A DNA stretch of 64,000 nucleotides, from contig NZ_KB892377.1 in NCBI RefSeq assembly GCF_000373785.1, positions 1 through 64,000 on the forward strand. The letters run 5' to 3'. Made by a program: the position numbers and the translations under genes. The notes under the pieces are model-generated. The model worked only from the letters and a program-made list of their open reading frames with translations. It was not told the DNA's origin and made no database searches. This stretch comes from Erysipelothrix tonsillarum DSM 14972 (GTDB taxonomy: Bacteria; Bacillota_I; Bacilli_A; Erysipelotrichales; Erysipelotrichaceae). Below, one piece after another: positions 43,363 through 52,200 of this stretch (its first letter is position 1; each line of letters starts with the position of its first letter).

Positions 43363-45015
43363 ATGAAAAACGAAAAAGATTTGATCTATATTTGTGGACA
43401 TCGTCATCCAGATACGGATTCAATTGTATCGTCAATTGCCTATGCTCATTTGAAGAATATTTTGGGAGCACCAGCGGTACCATGCCGTTTGGGTGAACTC
43501 AGTGATGAAACCAGCTATTTACTTGAACGCTTTGGTTTTGAAACGCCTACTCTTCTTAAAGATGCACGCGCAACACTTGATGAAATTGAAATGGATGATG
43601 CTGTAAAGATTCACCTCGATACCTCCATAAAGGAAGCCATGGAGATTATTTCGGATAAACGTCAAACCCTCGCTGTAGTTGATGATCGGGATCAGCTTAT
43701 CGGTTTGGTAACGAGTTCAAACCTCGCTCATATTGCTATGGGTGATACAAAGCATTCGATTGAACTCTTAAAGAAAACACCGATTTGTAATATTGCACAA
43801 GCGATCGATGGTGAGTTGGTATACGAACCAAAACATTTTCATTTTAATGGGAAGACGAGCATTATCGCGATTTCTAAGACAAAGTTGGATAACTATGAAC
43901 TGACCGATCGTTTAGTGATTATTGGTAACGACACTGAGTCCCAATTGACCGCAATCCGCAAGGGTGCTTCGTGTATTGTGACAGTGTGGACCGATGAGAT
44001 TGAGGAGTCAGTACTTTCACTTGCAAAGCTCCTGGACTGTGGAATCATTCGCTCAACGCATGGAACAATGAATACCTCTCGATATTTACTCTTTGCACCA
44101 AGTGTTCGGGAAGTGATGTCGACGGACCTTGTGACCTTTAACTGGAATGAGTTTGTAGATGATGTTGGAAAGCGGATGCTTAAAACACGTTATCGTGCTT
44201 ACCCAGTGTTAGACGATCAAAATAAAATATATGGGTTTGTTTCGCGATACCACATTTTGAATTCATCAAGTAAAAAGATGATTTTGGTGGATCATAATGA
44301 AGCTTCTCAAAGTGTCGATGGGATCCAACAAGCGGAAATTCTCGAAATTATTGATCACCATCGAATTGGTGATTTACGTACGGTTAAACCCATTTACTTT
44401 AGAAATGAGATTATTGGTTCAACAGCTTCAATTATCACAAAAATGTATCTGGAGCATGATATTGAAATTCCCGAAAAAATTGCATCACTCTTATTGGCGG
44501 CACTTGTATCGGATACGCTTAACTTAAAATCTCCGACAACCACGCCAAAAGATTTTGAAATTGCGAAGATTCTTCAAGAACGCTCAGGACTGGATCGCAA
44601 TGATTTTGCACGGGATATGTATGAAGTAACATCCGGATTGAAGAATAAACCTTATGAAGATATTATCAATCAAGATATTAAGAAATTTTATATTTCGCAG
44701 AAGGAAGTTATGGTATCTCAACTCGTTATTTATCATTTTGATGAACTCGATGATATTTTGGATTCCTTTGAGGAATCGATGGAACAATTTGTGGCACAGC
44801 ACCATTTAGATTTATTGGTAGTTGTCTTTACGAGTGTTGAGGACAATGGATCCATCATTGTTGCTTCAGGAAGCCTAAAAGAAGCAGTCCTTGATGCATT
44901 TCCAAATAAAGATGGTGAAGAACGAACCTTCTTGCAAGATGTTGTTTCCCGCAAGAACCAAATCATTCCGCGCCTCTCAGCTGCAATTTCTCAGTATTTA
45001 GGAACAGGAATCTAA
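43363..45015 (+). CDS. ppaC: Family II Mn-dependent inorganic pyrophosphatase with CBS and DRTGG domains
   Basis: 550 aa, hydrolyses pyrophosphate. N-terminal DHH domain with GHRHPDTDS, then a regulatory insert: CBS (about 80-130), DRTGG (about 135-245), CBS (about 250-300), then the rest of DHH with IIDHHRIGD, GSTASI and the DHHA2 domain. In characterised enzymes such CBS pairs bind AMP/ADP (inhibition) or ATP (activation), and DRTGG-containing versions respond to diadenosine polyphosphates. AAGGGAAT lies upstream of ATG. Ends before a strong terminator. Confidence 0.93.
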   Translation: MKNEKDLIYICGHRHPDTDSIVSSIAYAHLKNILGAPAVPCRLGELSDETSYLLERFGFETPTLLKDARATLDEIEMDDAVKIHLDTSIKEAMEIISDKRQTLAVVDDRDQLIGLVTSSNLAHIAMGDTKHSIELLKKTPICNIAQAIDGELVYEPKHFHFNGKTSIIAISKTKLDNYELTDRLVIIGNDTESQLTAIRKGASCIVTVWTDEIEESVLSLAKLLDCGIIRSTHGTMNTSRYLLFAPSVREVMSTDLVTFNWNEFVDDVGKRMLKTRYRAYPVLDDQNKIYGFVSRYHILNSSSKKMILVDHNEASQSVDGIQQAEILEIIDHHRIGDLRTVKPIYFRNEIIGSTASIITKMYLEHDIEIPEKIASLLLAALVSDTLNLKSPTTTPKDFEIAKILQERSGLDRNDFARDMYEVTSGLKNKPYEDIINQDIKKFYISQKEVMVSQLVIYHFDELDDILDSFEESMEQFVAQHHLDLLVVVFTSVEDNGSIIVASGSLKEAVLDAFPNKDGEERTFLQDVVSRKNQIIPRLSAAISQYLGTGI

Positions 45016-45054
45016 TCACTGTAAAGATTTCTAAATAGGAAAATTGAAACAACT

Positions 45055-45108
45055 AAAAACCTCTTGAATATAAATCATTAAAAAATGATAAAACAAGAGG
45101 TTTTTTTT
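45055..45108 (+). terminator. Terminator after pyrophosphatase
   Basis: 12-bp stem AAAAACCTCTTG/CAAGAGGTTTTT; the long loop contains a second hairpin (ATCATT/AATGAT). T-run follows. Confidence 0.85.
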
Positions 45109-45223
45109 GTACTTAAACATTGCAAAAAAATGAAGGTTTGTAGAATGATTAATGAAATCAAACAATAAAATCTTAGGTCGTTTATCTACTTCATAAAAAC
45201 GAAGTTTGTCTTACAAAAAATGC

Positions 45224-46120
45224 TTAATATTGAATCGCGGGTATTGCGCCCGGAAGCATCACTACTTGTGCACTAATCTTACTTGCATAAACCACCGCTT
45301 GCTCAAGTTCTTCTGCTTGCCAGTCTATAAAAGAGAGTGCTGACTTTTCCAAGGAAGCAAGAATCATTGCAATATAACTATCACCTGCTCCAGTTGTATC
45401 AACCTGCTCACAAATTGGTGGTTGATATTTTAGAAAGACACCTTTTGAATTGAGTAAGATCGATCCGGCTGAGCCCAGTGTACAAATTACAAGTTGATGA
45501 TGTGTTTGTAATTTTTTTAGCCCAGCTTCGATATCTTCAGTACCTGTCAACCAAGTCAATTCCGATTCATTTACTTTTATTATATCTACTTGTGGGATCA
45601 TCGACATGACTGATGATAAGGCGACATCTAAATGAGACCATAATTTTTCTCGTAAATTAACATCAAAACTAATAATCCCACCATTTGCTCTGCATGTTTC
45701 CAATGCGTATTGATGACTATCATATGTAGATCCATCCGGGACAAGACCGAGAGAACAAAAATGTAGGATATCTTTAGGGTTAAAGTTTATTTGATCAATA
45801 TCATCTTTATTCAAATCTAGATCGGCTGTATTATTACGATAAAATTGGAATGATCGTTCTCCGTTTACGTGGGAAATGATGGCTAATGCAGTGTTCTTTT
45901 CACTTCTTTCTAAAGGGAAAAGAATATTGTATTTTTCTAAAGTGTTCGTAAGGAGTTCTCCAAAATTATCGGTGCTTATTTTTCCAACAAATACCGCATT
46001 CGCACCGCTTCGTTTCGCATGAGCCGCAACATTTGCTGGTGCACCACCGGGATACGGAATGTATGAACCATTTTCTTCTTGCATAAAATCAATTAACATT
46101 TCACCCATACTATATATCAT
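45224..46120 (-). CDS. scrK: Fructokinase, PfkB family
   Basis: Phosphorylates fructose freed by sucrose-6-phosphate hydrolase. 298 aa ribokinase fold: GEMLIDF at the start, GGAPANVAAHAKRSGANAVFVGKIS (substrate region), DTTGAGDSYIAMILASL (catalytic Asp and anion hole). It overlaps scrB by 11 nt on the minus strand, so the two form one operon. No clear terminator seen after it. Confidence 0.91.
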   Translation of the reverse strand: MIYSMGEMLIDFMQEENGSYIPYPGGAPANVAAHAKRSGANAVFVGKISTDNFGELLTNTLEKYNILFPLERSEKNTALAIISHVNGERSFQFYRNNTADLDLNKDDIDQINFNPKDILHFCSLGLVPDGSTYDSHQYALETCRANGGIISFDVNLREKLWSHLDVALSSVMSMIPQVDIIKVNESELTWLTGTEDIEAGLKKLQTHHQLVICTLGSAGSILLNSKGVFLKYQPPICEQVDTTGAGDSYIAMILASLEKSALSFIDWQAEELEQAVVYASKISAQVVMLPGAIPAIQY

Positions 46121-47498
46121 GATTTACGTCCTCCAATTCATAGTAGTCTACGTGTAGATTATCATCGAGTGTATTTATTCTAACCTTTCCACTGATATCT
46201 TTCGGGAAAAAGCGAGCAGTCATTGTATATTTTCCATTATTTATAAATATTTCGACTGTAGAAGTATCTCTAAATACCTGCAGGTTATTTAAAGCATCTT
46301 CCATCTTTATGGATCGGACTTCACCACGATCAAGAGAGACTTTATGTGTAAATGAACTTCGGTCGAGTTTTAAGATATGCGTCTTCGAGTCAAACGTTAG
46401 CTTTAATGTTTCATTATTGTTGGTATAAAGTTCAATATCGAAATCATCAGTGATATTAGTAACGATGAGTTCGTAACGGGACAACATGGTTGAAATATCC
46501 ACGCAGCTTTTGCGAAGCGTTTTTAGTTGTGGGTGAGGTGTTTGATATAAATACCCATGTTTTTGTGTAAGCACACGGGGTATTGTTAGAACATGAGCCC
46601 ACTGATATCTTTCTGTAGGATAGTCTCCATCAGCTGCTCCGATCCAAGCAATCATAACACGGCGATTATGTTCATCGAGGAAGGTTTGGGCCGCATAAAA
46701 ATCAAATCCATAATCGAGAAGGCGCATTGAGGCATGATTCTTTAACTCCCACTTTTGAATATCAAGATCTCCGCTGAGATAAGTATTTGGGTAAACGTTT
46801 GTTTCCTTCTCAGGTTTATTTAGGGAACCTTGCGGACAAAAAAGAAGAAAATCTTTTCCATCTAATGCAAATACATCGGGACATTCCCACATATAAGAAT
46901 GATCAATCAAGTTAGTGAAAAGTTCGGATTCAAAGGTCCAATTCTCTAAATCCGGGGAAGTATATATAACTGCCGTACCAGTATGGTCTAAGCGTTGTGC
47001 TCCAATAATCATTGCATATCCACCATGAATTGAAAATACCTTCGGGTCTCTAAAATGGTCCGTATAGCCTTCTGGTATGGAGTCGATAAGAACACGTTTA
47101 TGATCAATACGTTCTTGATTAAGGGTTGCCTGAAGTTGAAAAGGGATCCGTTTGTCAGCTTCGTCTCTTGTGTTGCCGGTATAAAAGAGTTGAATTTCAT
47201 TATTTACTACGAATGCAGATCCAGAATAAGCACCATGACTATCATAAATAGAATCGGGTTTTAAAATGCGATCGTCTTGCTTCCAGTGAACTAAGTCAAT
47301 GGATGTGACATGATTCCAGTATTTTAGACCGTGACAAGGTGCATCAGGGTGCCACTGATAAAAGATATGATATGTACCATTATGGTAGATTAGTCCGTTA
47401 GGGTCATTTAATAATCCTGTAGGCGGTTGAATATGGAAACAATTTCGCCATTTATCGGAATTGACGGTGTTTTTTATTTTATTGTTTATATGAATCAA
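46110..47498 (-). CDS. scrB: Sucrose-6-phosphate hydrolase, GH32
   Basis: Cleaves sucrose-6-phosphate to glucose-6-phosphate and fructose. 462 aa. GH32 motifs: LLNDPNG (nucleophile Asp), FRDPKVF (transition-state Asp), MWECPD (acid/base Glu). TTG start at 47498 with GTGAGGT 7 nt upstream; no earlier in-frame ATG fits. Divergent from scrA across a shared operator region. Confidence 0.93.
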   Translation of the reverse strand: MIHINNKIKNTVNSDKWRNCFHIQPPTGLLNDPNGLIYHNGTYHIFYQWHPDAPCHGLKYWNHVTSIDLVHWKQDDRILKPDSIYDSHGAYSGSAFVVNNEIQLFYTGNTRDEADKRIPFQLQATLNQERIDHKRVLIDSIPEGYTDHFRDPKVFSIHGGYAMIIGAQRLDHTGTAVIYTSPDLENWTFESELFTNLIDHSYMWECPDVFALDGKDFLLFCPQGSLNKPEKETNVYPNTYLSGDLDIQKWELKNHASMRLLDYGFDFYAAQTFLDEHNRRVMIAWIGAADGDYPTERYQWAHVLTIPRVLTQKHGYLYQTPHPQLKTLRKSCVDISTMLSRYELIVTNITDDFDIELYTNNNETLKLTFDSKTHILKLDRSSFTHKVSLDRGEVRSIKMEDALNNLQVFRDTSTVEIFINNGKYTMTARFFPKDISGKVRINTLDDNLHVDYYELEDVNHDI

Positions 47499-47529
47499 GT
47501 TAAGTACCTCACTTTATATATCGTTTAGT

Positions 47530-47541
47530 GGGAACGATACC
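47530..47541. promoter_or_regulatory. ScrR operator 1
   Basis: GGGAACGATACC, one base different from operator 2, with the near-palindromic LacI-type core centred on CG. A further half-similar site in reverse orientation (TTTTATCGTACC) lies at 47547-47558. It lies 32 nt upstream of scrB start. Confidence 0.65.
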
Positions 47542-47648
47542 GTAGTTTTATCGTACCACAGAGTGTTGGACAGTGCAATATCGAGATAAAAATACTTGAA
47601 AGGGGCTGCATTATAGGATAAACAGTGATAATCTTAGAGTATAAACAT

Positions 47649-47660
47649 GGTAACGATACC
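47649..47660. promoter_or_regulatory. ScrR operator 2
   Basis: GGTAACGATACC, near-palindrome (GGTA...TACC), typical of LacI/ScrR operators, 16 nt upstream of the scrA ATG. Expected to block scrA transcription until sucrose-6-phosphate or fructose is present. Confidence 0.7.
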
Positions 47661-47676
47661 ACATTAAGGAGGAAGT

Positions 47677-49050
47677 ATGAATTATCAAGATATCGCATCA
47701 CGCATTCTTGAAGCTGTCGGAGGGAAGACCAATGTTCAAAACTTTGAGCATTGTGCGACAAGACTTCGTATTATTGTTAAAAATAATGATGCTGTTGATG
47801 CTGGAAAAATAGAACTACTCAAAGAAAATATTGGCGGTTATTTCTTTCAATCAGGTCAACATCAATTCATTATTGGAACGGGAAAAGTAAATAATGTTTT
47901 TGAGGCATTTCAAAAAGAATTAGGTCAAGAAATACAAAGTAGTGATGAATTTAAACAAGATGCTTATGCAAATATGAAACCCGTACAGAAATTAATGAGA
48001 ATCTTTGCGGATGTTCTCATCCCATTGATTCCTGCATTAGTGACAACAGGTCTATTAATGGGTATTCGTGGTATGTTAAATAATTTAGGGGTCGTAATGT
48101 CACCTGAGTTTGCGTCTTTATTTGAAATGTTAACGGATATCGCATTTGCGTTTTTACCAGTCCTTATTACTTATTCTGCAACCAAACGATTTGGTGGTAA
48201 TCCAATATTAGGGATTGTTGTTGGATTAATGATGGTAGCGCCACAACTTCCCAATGCATGGGCTGTTGCCACTGGTGGCGCAGAACCGATGATGCTTAAT
48301 ATTTTCGGCTTTACAGTGAGCATTGTAGGATATCAAGGATCTGTTTTACCGGGTATTTTTGCAGGGTGGCTTGTAGCATGGGTAGAACGCAATGTACGTA
48401 AGGTTGTTCCAGCGATGATGGATTTAATTGTGACACCGTTCGTATCCATTCTTGTTTCTATATCTGTTGTTCTTGTTTTAGTAGGACCAATACTACACAG
48501 TGTTGAACAATTTGCGACACAAGGTGTTCTTGTATTAACACAAATACCGTTTGGTATCGGGCAAATCATCTATGCAGCAATACAACAAGTTATTGTTATT
48601 ACTGGTATGCATCATGCCTTGAGTGTGATTGAAATTCAATTAATTAATGAAACCGGTGTTAATATCCTTCAACCACTTGGTACTGCTTCAATGGCAGGAC
48701 AATTTGGAGCGGCTATTGCAATCGCAACATTGCTAAAAAATAAGAAACAAAAATCAAATGCACTCTCAGCTTCAGCATCAACGCTTTTTGGGATTACGGA
48801 ACCCTTGCTCTTTGGGGTGACATTACCCCAACCAAAAGCATTTGCGATGGGAATGATTGGTGGTGCTGTAGGGGGACTTGTTACATATCTCTTTAAGGTA
48901 GCACCAGCTGGAATGGGGATCACGTTTATTCCAGGATTACTTCTTTACACAGAGTCATTTACAGCAATACTGGGTTATTTACTTGTAATTGTAAGTGCTT
49001 TTGCAACAGCGTTTATCTTAACACGTCTGTTTGTTAAGATAGAACAGTAG
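47677..49050 (+). CDS. scrA: Sucrose-specific PTS EIIBC component
   Basis: Imports sucrose as sucrose-6-phosphate. 457 aa: EIIB domain (about 1-85) with phosphorylated Cys26 in HCATRLR, then EIIC with about ten membrane segments (from about 105), including VITGMHHALSVIEIQLI and GITEPLLFGVTLPQPKAF. No EIIA domain is fused, so it must use another EIIA, as usual for this family. AAGGAGGAAG upstream. Located with scrB, scrK and scrR, which supports sucrose over other beta-glucosides or trehalose. Confidence 0.9.
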   Translation: MNYQDIASRILEAVGGKTNVQNFEHCATRLRIIVKNNDAVDAGKIELLKENIGGYFFQSGQHQFIIGTGKVNNVFEAFQKELGQEIQSSDEFKQDAYANMKPVQKLMRIFADVLIPLIPALVTTGLLMGIRGMLNNLGVVMSPEFASLFEMLTDIAFAFLPVLITYSATKRFGGNPILGIVVGLMMVAPQLPNAWAVATGGAEPMMLNIFGFTVSIVGYQGSVLPGIFAGWLVAWVERNVRKVVPAMMDLIVTPFVSILVSISVVLVLVGPILHSVEQFATQGVLVLTQIPFGIGQIIYAAIQQVIVITGMHHALSVIEIQLINETGVNILQPLGTASMAGQFGAAIAIATLLKNKKQKSNALSASASTLFGITEPLLFGVTLPQPKAFAMGMIGGAVGGLVTYLFKVAPAGMGITFIPGLLLYTESFTAILGYLLVIVSAFATAFILTRLFVKIEQ

Positions 49051-49074
49051 TAGGGATTGATTCAATAAAAAGTA

Positions 49075-49105
49075 AAAAAGCAACATTCTTAGAGTGTTGC
49101 TTTTT
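49075..49105. terminator. Bidirectional terminator between scrA and scrR
   Basis: AAAAAGCAACA ... TGTTGCTTTTT, 11-bp stem, between convergent genes with A and T tracts on either side. Confidence 0.88.
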
Positions 49106-49118
49106 GTATTCTATTATT

Positions 49119-50078
49119 TTATTTGGTGGATTCACGTTCGATAATTTTCAAAGAAATTTCTTGGGGTTCATATTCAAAGGCTTCTTCGAGTAAAGAAAGC
49201 ATTGTGTTTGCAGCATTTTGACCCATTGCCTGGTAATCGATGTGAAGTGTTGTTAATGTCGGGTTAATAAAGTGGCTTAAGTCATAATTCCCAATCCCAA
49301 CCACTTTAACATCATTAGGTACTTTTACATGGTGGTCATGTAGGTATCGCATTGCACCAATGGCGATATTATCCGTTGCACCAACAACAATATCATATTT
49401 CAAAGTAGAAGATTCTTTGCTCATAATATCATAAGCGTCAGATTGTTGGAAACCTGTGATGAGTGTACGTACTGGTTTTTTTATGGTGTCCAAGAAACCT
49501 TGTTTACGATTCACTCCGACAGCATGATCACTTTCAGATACTGATAGATAGAGAACATTCTCAATATCAAGTGTATTCACATATTCAGCGACAAGATGAC
49601 CAATTTTATAGTCTTCTAAGGTAATACTTCGTGTTTTAGGATGTTCTTGCCCTGTAAATAAAATTGGTGGATGTGAGGCGTTTGCAATCGATACATGCTC
49701 ATCGGTGATGGCATGTGCCATAACGATAATTCCATCGAAACCTTGTGTCGATATACGTCTTAGGTAAGTGAGCTCATCTTCTTCAATTGTATTTTTAGGT
49801 ACAACCACCATCTGATAACCATGTTGTGATAAGACATTATTCATGCCATTTAAGGATTGAATGGACGTGAAAGAATCTAAACGAGGTAATATAATTGCAA
49901 TAAGCTTACTTCTCTTTGTTTTTAAACCACGTGCAAAAACATTGGTTTGATAACCGGTTTCATCAATTGCAATACGAATTTTTTCGCGATTTGCATCGCT
50001 TACATAACCGTCGTTTAAATATCTAGATACAGTGCTTTTGGATACACCTGCAGCTTTCGCAACATCATTGATTGTCAT
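49119..50078 (-). CDS. scrR: LacI family repressor of sucrose genes
   Basis: About 319 aa. N-terminal TINDVAKAAGVSKSTVSRYLNDGYVSDANR LacI helix-turn-helix and hinge, followed by a periplasmic-binding-type effector domain (IAIILPRLDSF onwards). Start at the ATG at 50078 with GAGGTGGT upstream; the frame continues to 50114 but that prefix is not typical. Its likely targets are GGTAACGATACC-type sites at 47530 and 47649. Confidence 0.91.
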   Translation of the reverse strand: MTINDVAKAAGVSKSTVSRYLNDGYVSDANREKIRIAIDETGYQTNVFARGLKTKRSKLIAIILPRLDSFTSIQSLNGMNNVLSQHGYQMVVVPKNTIEEDELTYLRRISTQGFDGIIVMAHAITDEHVSIANASHPPILFTGQEHPKTRSITLEDYKIGHLVAEYVNTLDIENVLYLSVSESDHAVGVNRKQGFLDTIKKPVRTLITGFQQSDAYDIMSKESSTLKYDIVVGATDNIAIGAMRYLHDHHVKVPNDVKVVGIGNYDLSHFINPTLTTLHIDYQAMGQNAANTMLSLLEEAFEYEPQEISLKIIERESTK

Positions 50079-50159
50079 TAATACCACCTCGAATTCTAAC
50101 TCTATTATACGCATAATATCATATAAAAGCGATAGTTAGGAATTCTGATATACGAGATA

Positions 50160-50188
50160 TTGAATAGTACACGTTATTCGTGTACAAT
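50160..50188 (+). promoter_or_regulatory. Promoter of SatD-DUF3307 unit
   Basis: -35 TTGAAT (50160-50165), 17-nt spacer, -10 TACAAT (50183-50188). Palindrome 1 (50167-50185) fills the spacer and reaches into the -10, and palindrome 2 (50196-50214) covers the start point. Leader about 155 nt. Confidence 0.6.
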
Positions 50189-50292
50189 TGAAATAGTTCA
50201 CAAATAACGTGTACTAACAGTCGAAAAAACGGAATAACACGATTGTACACGAATATCGTGTACAATGAGTCATGTACACGAATACCGTGAAC
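50167..50292. repeat. Four 19-bp palindromic sites, GTACACG N5 CGTGTAC
   Basis: Site 1 GTACACGTTATTCGTGTAC (50167-50185, perfect arms); site 2 GTTCACAAATAACGTGTAC (50196-50214); site 3 GTACACGAATATCGTGTAC (50245-50263, perfect arms); site 4 GTACACGAATACCGTGAAC (50274-50292). Sites 1-2 and 3-4 are each 29 bp apart, start to start, and the pairs are 78 bp apart. An operator array for a dimeric regulator not identified in this window. Confidence 0.85.
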
Positions 50293-50351
50293 GATTATGC
50301 AATAAATTTAAATTTACCTGATTAGACAAACTTTTAATAAGAAAGGAATTT

Positions 50352-51065
50352 ATGATGTACATTACGATACGATTAGATATAAAAGAGTCAAGATTAAACT
50401 CAAATTATAAAAAAATGTCGAATCTCCATAACTCAATAAAAAAAAGGATTAATAATAAAATTGAAAGCTATCAAGAATTAGAAATAAGAAATGGAGATGA
50501 GTTATTTGGAATTTATGAAGATATTAATAATGCAATGAAAGTTGTTGAAGCAATATTAGTTGAAGCGAAAATGAATAAGATAAATATTTATTTAGGGTTG
50601 GGGATTGGTAATATTGATTATGGTATAGATGAAAGTGCTCATACTGTTAATGGTTCATCAATATGGAATGCTACAGAGGCACTTGATTCAGCGAAGACAA
50701 AAGGAAATACGGCAAGTGGCAATACTTGTTGTGTTTATACAAATTTTAAGAAAGCATACACGGATACCTTAAATCTATTATTAAATATTGCAGTTGAAAA
50801 CATCGAAAATCGAACTCAAGAGCAACAAAAGGCTATTGACCTAAAGAGAAATAATCCTGATAAATCGCCTGCCGAATTATATCTTGCACTGAAAGGTATT
50901 GATGAACATAATAATCTATCAGAATCTAGTGAAAAAAAATTAGATAATTACCGTGTTAACTTTTCGCGATTTATAACACGTTCAGAATTATCAAGATTCA
51001 ATGAAATATTGGGGTGTATGATAGGGATTTGTAATGATCAAAGTTTAAGTGAGGTAAATAAATGA
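50352..51065 (+). CDS. SatD family protein (cyclase-like core)
   Basis: 237 aa. The pattern fits SatD-family proteins: first strand with Asp (YITIRLDIKESR, Asp9), NGDELFG (Gly-Asp at 47-49 region), INIYLGLGIGNID (79-89) and NGSSIWNATEALDSA (100-114). These are placed like the D, GD and substrate motifs of class III nucleotidyl cyclases, a resemblance I see but cannot test. The usual SatD C-terminal helix-turn-helix is only vaguely recognisable. AAAGGA lies upstream; ATG 50355 is an alternative. Overlaps the next gene by 4 nt (ATGA). Strongly AT-rich compared with neighbours. Function unknown. Confidence 0.72.
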   Translation: MMYITIRLDIKESRLNSNYKKMSNLHNSIKKRINNKIESYQELEIRNGDELFGIYEDINNAMKVVEAILVEAKMNKINIYLGLGIGNIDYGIDESAHTVNGSSIWNATEALDSAKTKGNTASGNTCCVYTNFKKAYTDTLNLLLNIAVENIENRTQEQQKAIDLKRNNPDKSPAELYLALKGIDEHNNLSESSEKKLDNYRVNFSRFITRSELSRFNEILGCMIGICNDQSLSEVNK

Positions 51066-51994
51066 TATTTCTAATTTTAATTTCATCTCATTTAATTGCA
51101 GATTTCTGGTTACAAACAGATCAGATGGCATTATTAAAAGGCGCTGACAACACTCTAAATATACGAAAAAAAACGATTAAACGTCATGTAATTCATCATT
51201 TATGTTTAGCAACTCTTTTCATAGTATCTTATCTCGCTATATACTGTCATAAGAGTTTTTTTTCAAGTATCCTAATCCTTGAAATTTTGGTGGTGTTAAA
51301 TTGTGTTTTTCATTATTATATAGATTTGTGTTTAAAGGATATAATAACCAAAAAGCTTACCTTAATAGATGAAACTCAGAAATGCTTTTATAAATATCCG
51401 CAATTAAGTATATTTTTGATTGACCAAGGGATGCATTTCCTATCTGTTTTAGTGGTCTGTTTCATAGGTGTTAAAATACAAGAAGAAAGCTTATATGCTT
51501 TAGTAAGCCAAAGTATTATAATATTCCCGTTTAAAAACTTTGATATACTTCCGTTTGCGACTCGCGCTATTATACTTGGAATTTGTGTGGTACTCCTTAC
51601 TTCATTCAGTGGTATACTAATTAGTTTATTATTTAAAGATTTAGAAGATCATCAAGAAAATTCGAATATCGATGATTTCAAGATGGAGGTTCAAGTAAAT
51701 GATAAATTAATGATTACTCAGACGACATTTACCGTAGAACACATGAGTGAAGAAGTTGATAGATATGGCAAAATGATTGGTTATTTTGAAAGGATATTAA
51801 TATTTTTTCTCATAATAAAAAATTATTATGAGGGAATAATTTTCTTGTTGACATTAAAAACTTTCTCTCGTTTTAAGCAATTGAATCAGAAAAAATTCAC
51901 AGAAAGATTCATTTTAGGAACACTTGTAAGCGTAAGTCTAGCGATTAGTATTGCTCTAATTTATAAATTCATTTGCAATTTATTCTTGTTTTAG
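51062..51994 (+). CDS. DUF3307 multi-pass membrane protein
   Basis: 310 aa. N terminus ISSHLIADFWLQTDQMA matches the DUF3307 signature (His10, Asp14, Gln18), followed by HxxxH-like VIHHLCL and HYYIDLCL. Predicted helices near 50-72, 76-95, 125-145, 160-200, and two at the C terminus (about 238-262, 280-308); a hydrophilic part at about 200-235. Starts inside the SatD stop (ATGA), so the two are coupled. Pairing of SatD with DUF3307 is, to my recollection, recurrent. Could be an effector or transporter controlled by SatD. Very AT-rich. Confidence 0.75.
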   Translation: MIFLILISSHLIADFWLQTDQMALLKGADNTLNIRKKTIKRHVIHHLCLATLFIVSYLAIYCHKSFFSSILILEILVVLNCVFHYYIDLCLKDIITKKLTLIDETQKCFYKYPQLSIFLIDQGMHFLSVLVVCFIGVKIQEESLYALVSQSIIIFPFKNFDILPFATRAIILGICVVLLTSFSGILISLLFKDLEDHQENSNIDDFKMEVQVNDKLMITQTTFTVEHMSEEVDRYGKMIGYFERILIFFLIIKNYYEGIIFLLTLKTFSRFKQLNQKKFTERFILGTLVSVSLAISIALIYKFICNLFLF

Positions 51995-52200
51995 TTTATT
52001 ATTTTAATATGTTTTGTTGAATAAATTAAACATGTAATTGAAAATATATTGTTTGGTTAAAAAAAATTATCAATAGTTTAAAAAAAAGGTTATGCGTATA
52101 TTGATTAAATTAATGTTGGATTAACAGTCTTTTTGTTTAATAATTGAGTAATAATTGAGATTTTATTTAAATGCCTCTACTATTAGATTAGGAGGTAATT
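51995..52200. other. AT-rich intergenic stretch
   Basis: 206 nt, very AT-rich. It contains ATGTTT ... AAACAT (about 52008-52035) as a possible weak terminator for the DUF3307 gene. I see no convincing gene or RNA. The next gene has AGGAGG. Confidence 0.4.

Noticed and set aside
50160-50292. CRISPR-like or mobile-element repeats
   Set aside because: The four 19-bp units are palindromic, vary in sequence, have short unequal spacing and overlap a promoter; they are operators, not CRISPR repeats or transposon ends.
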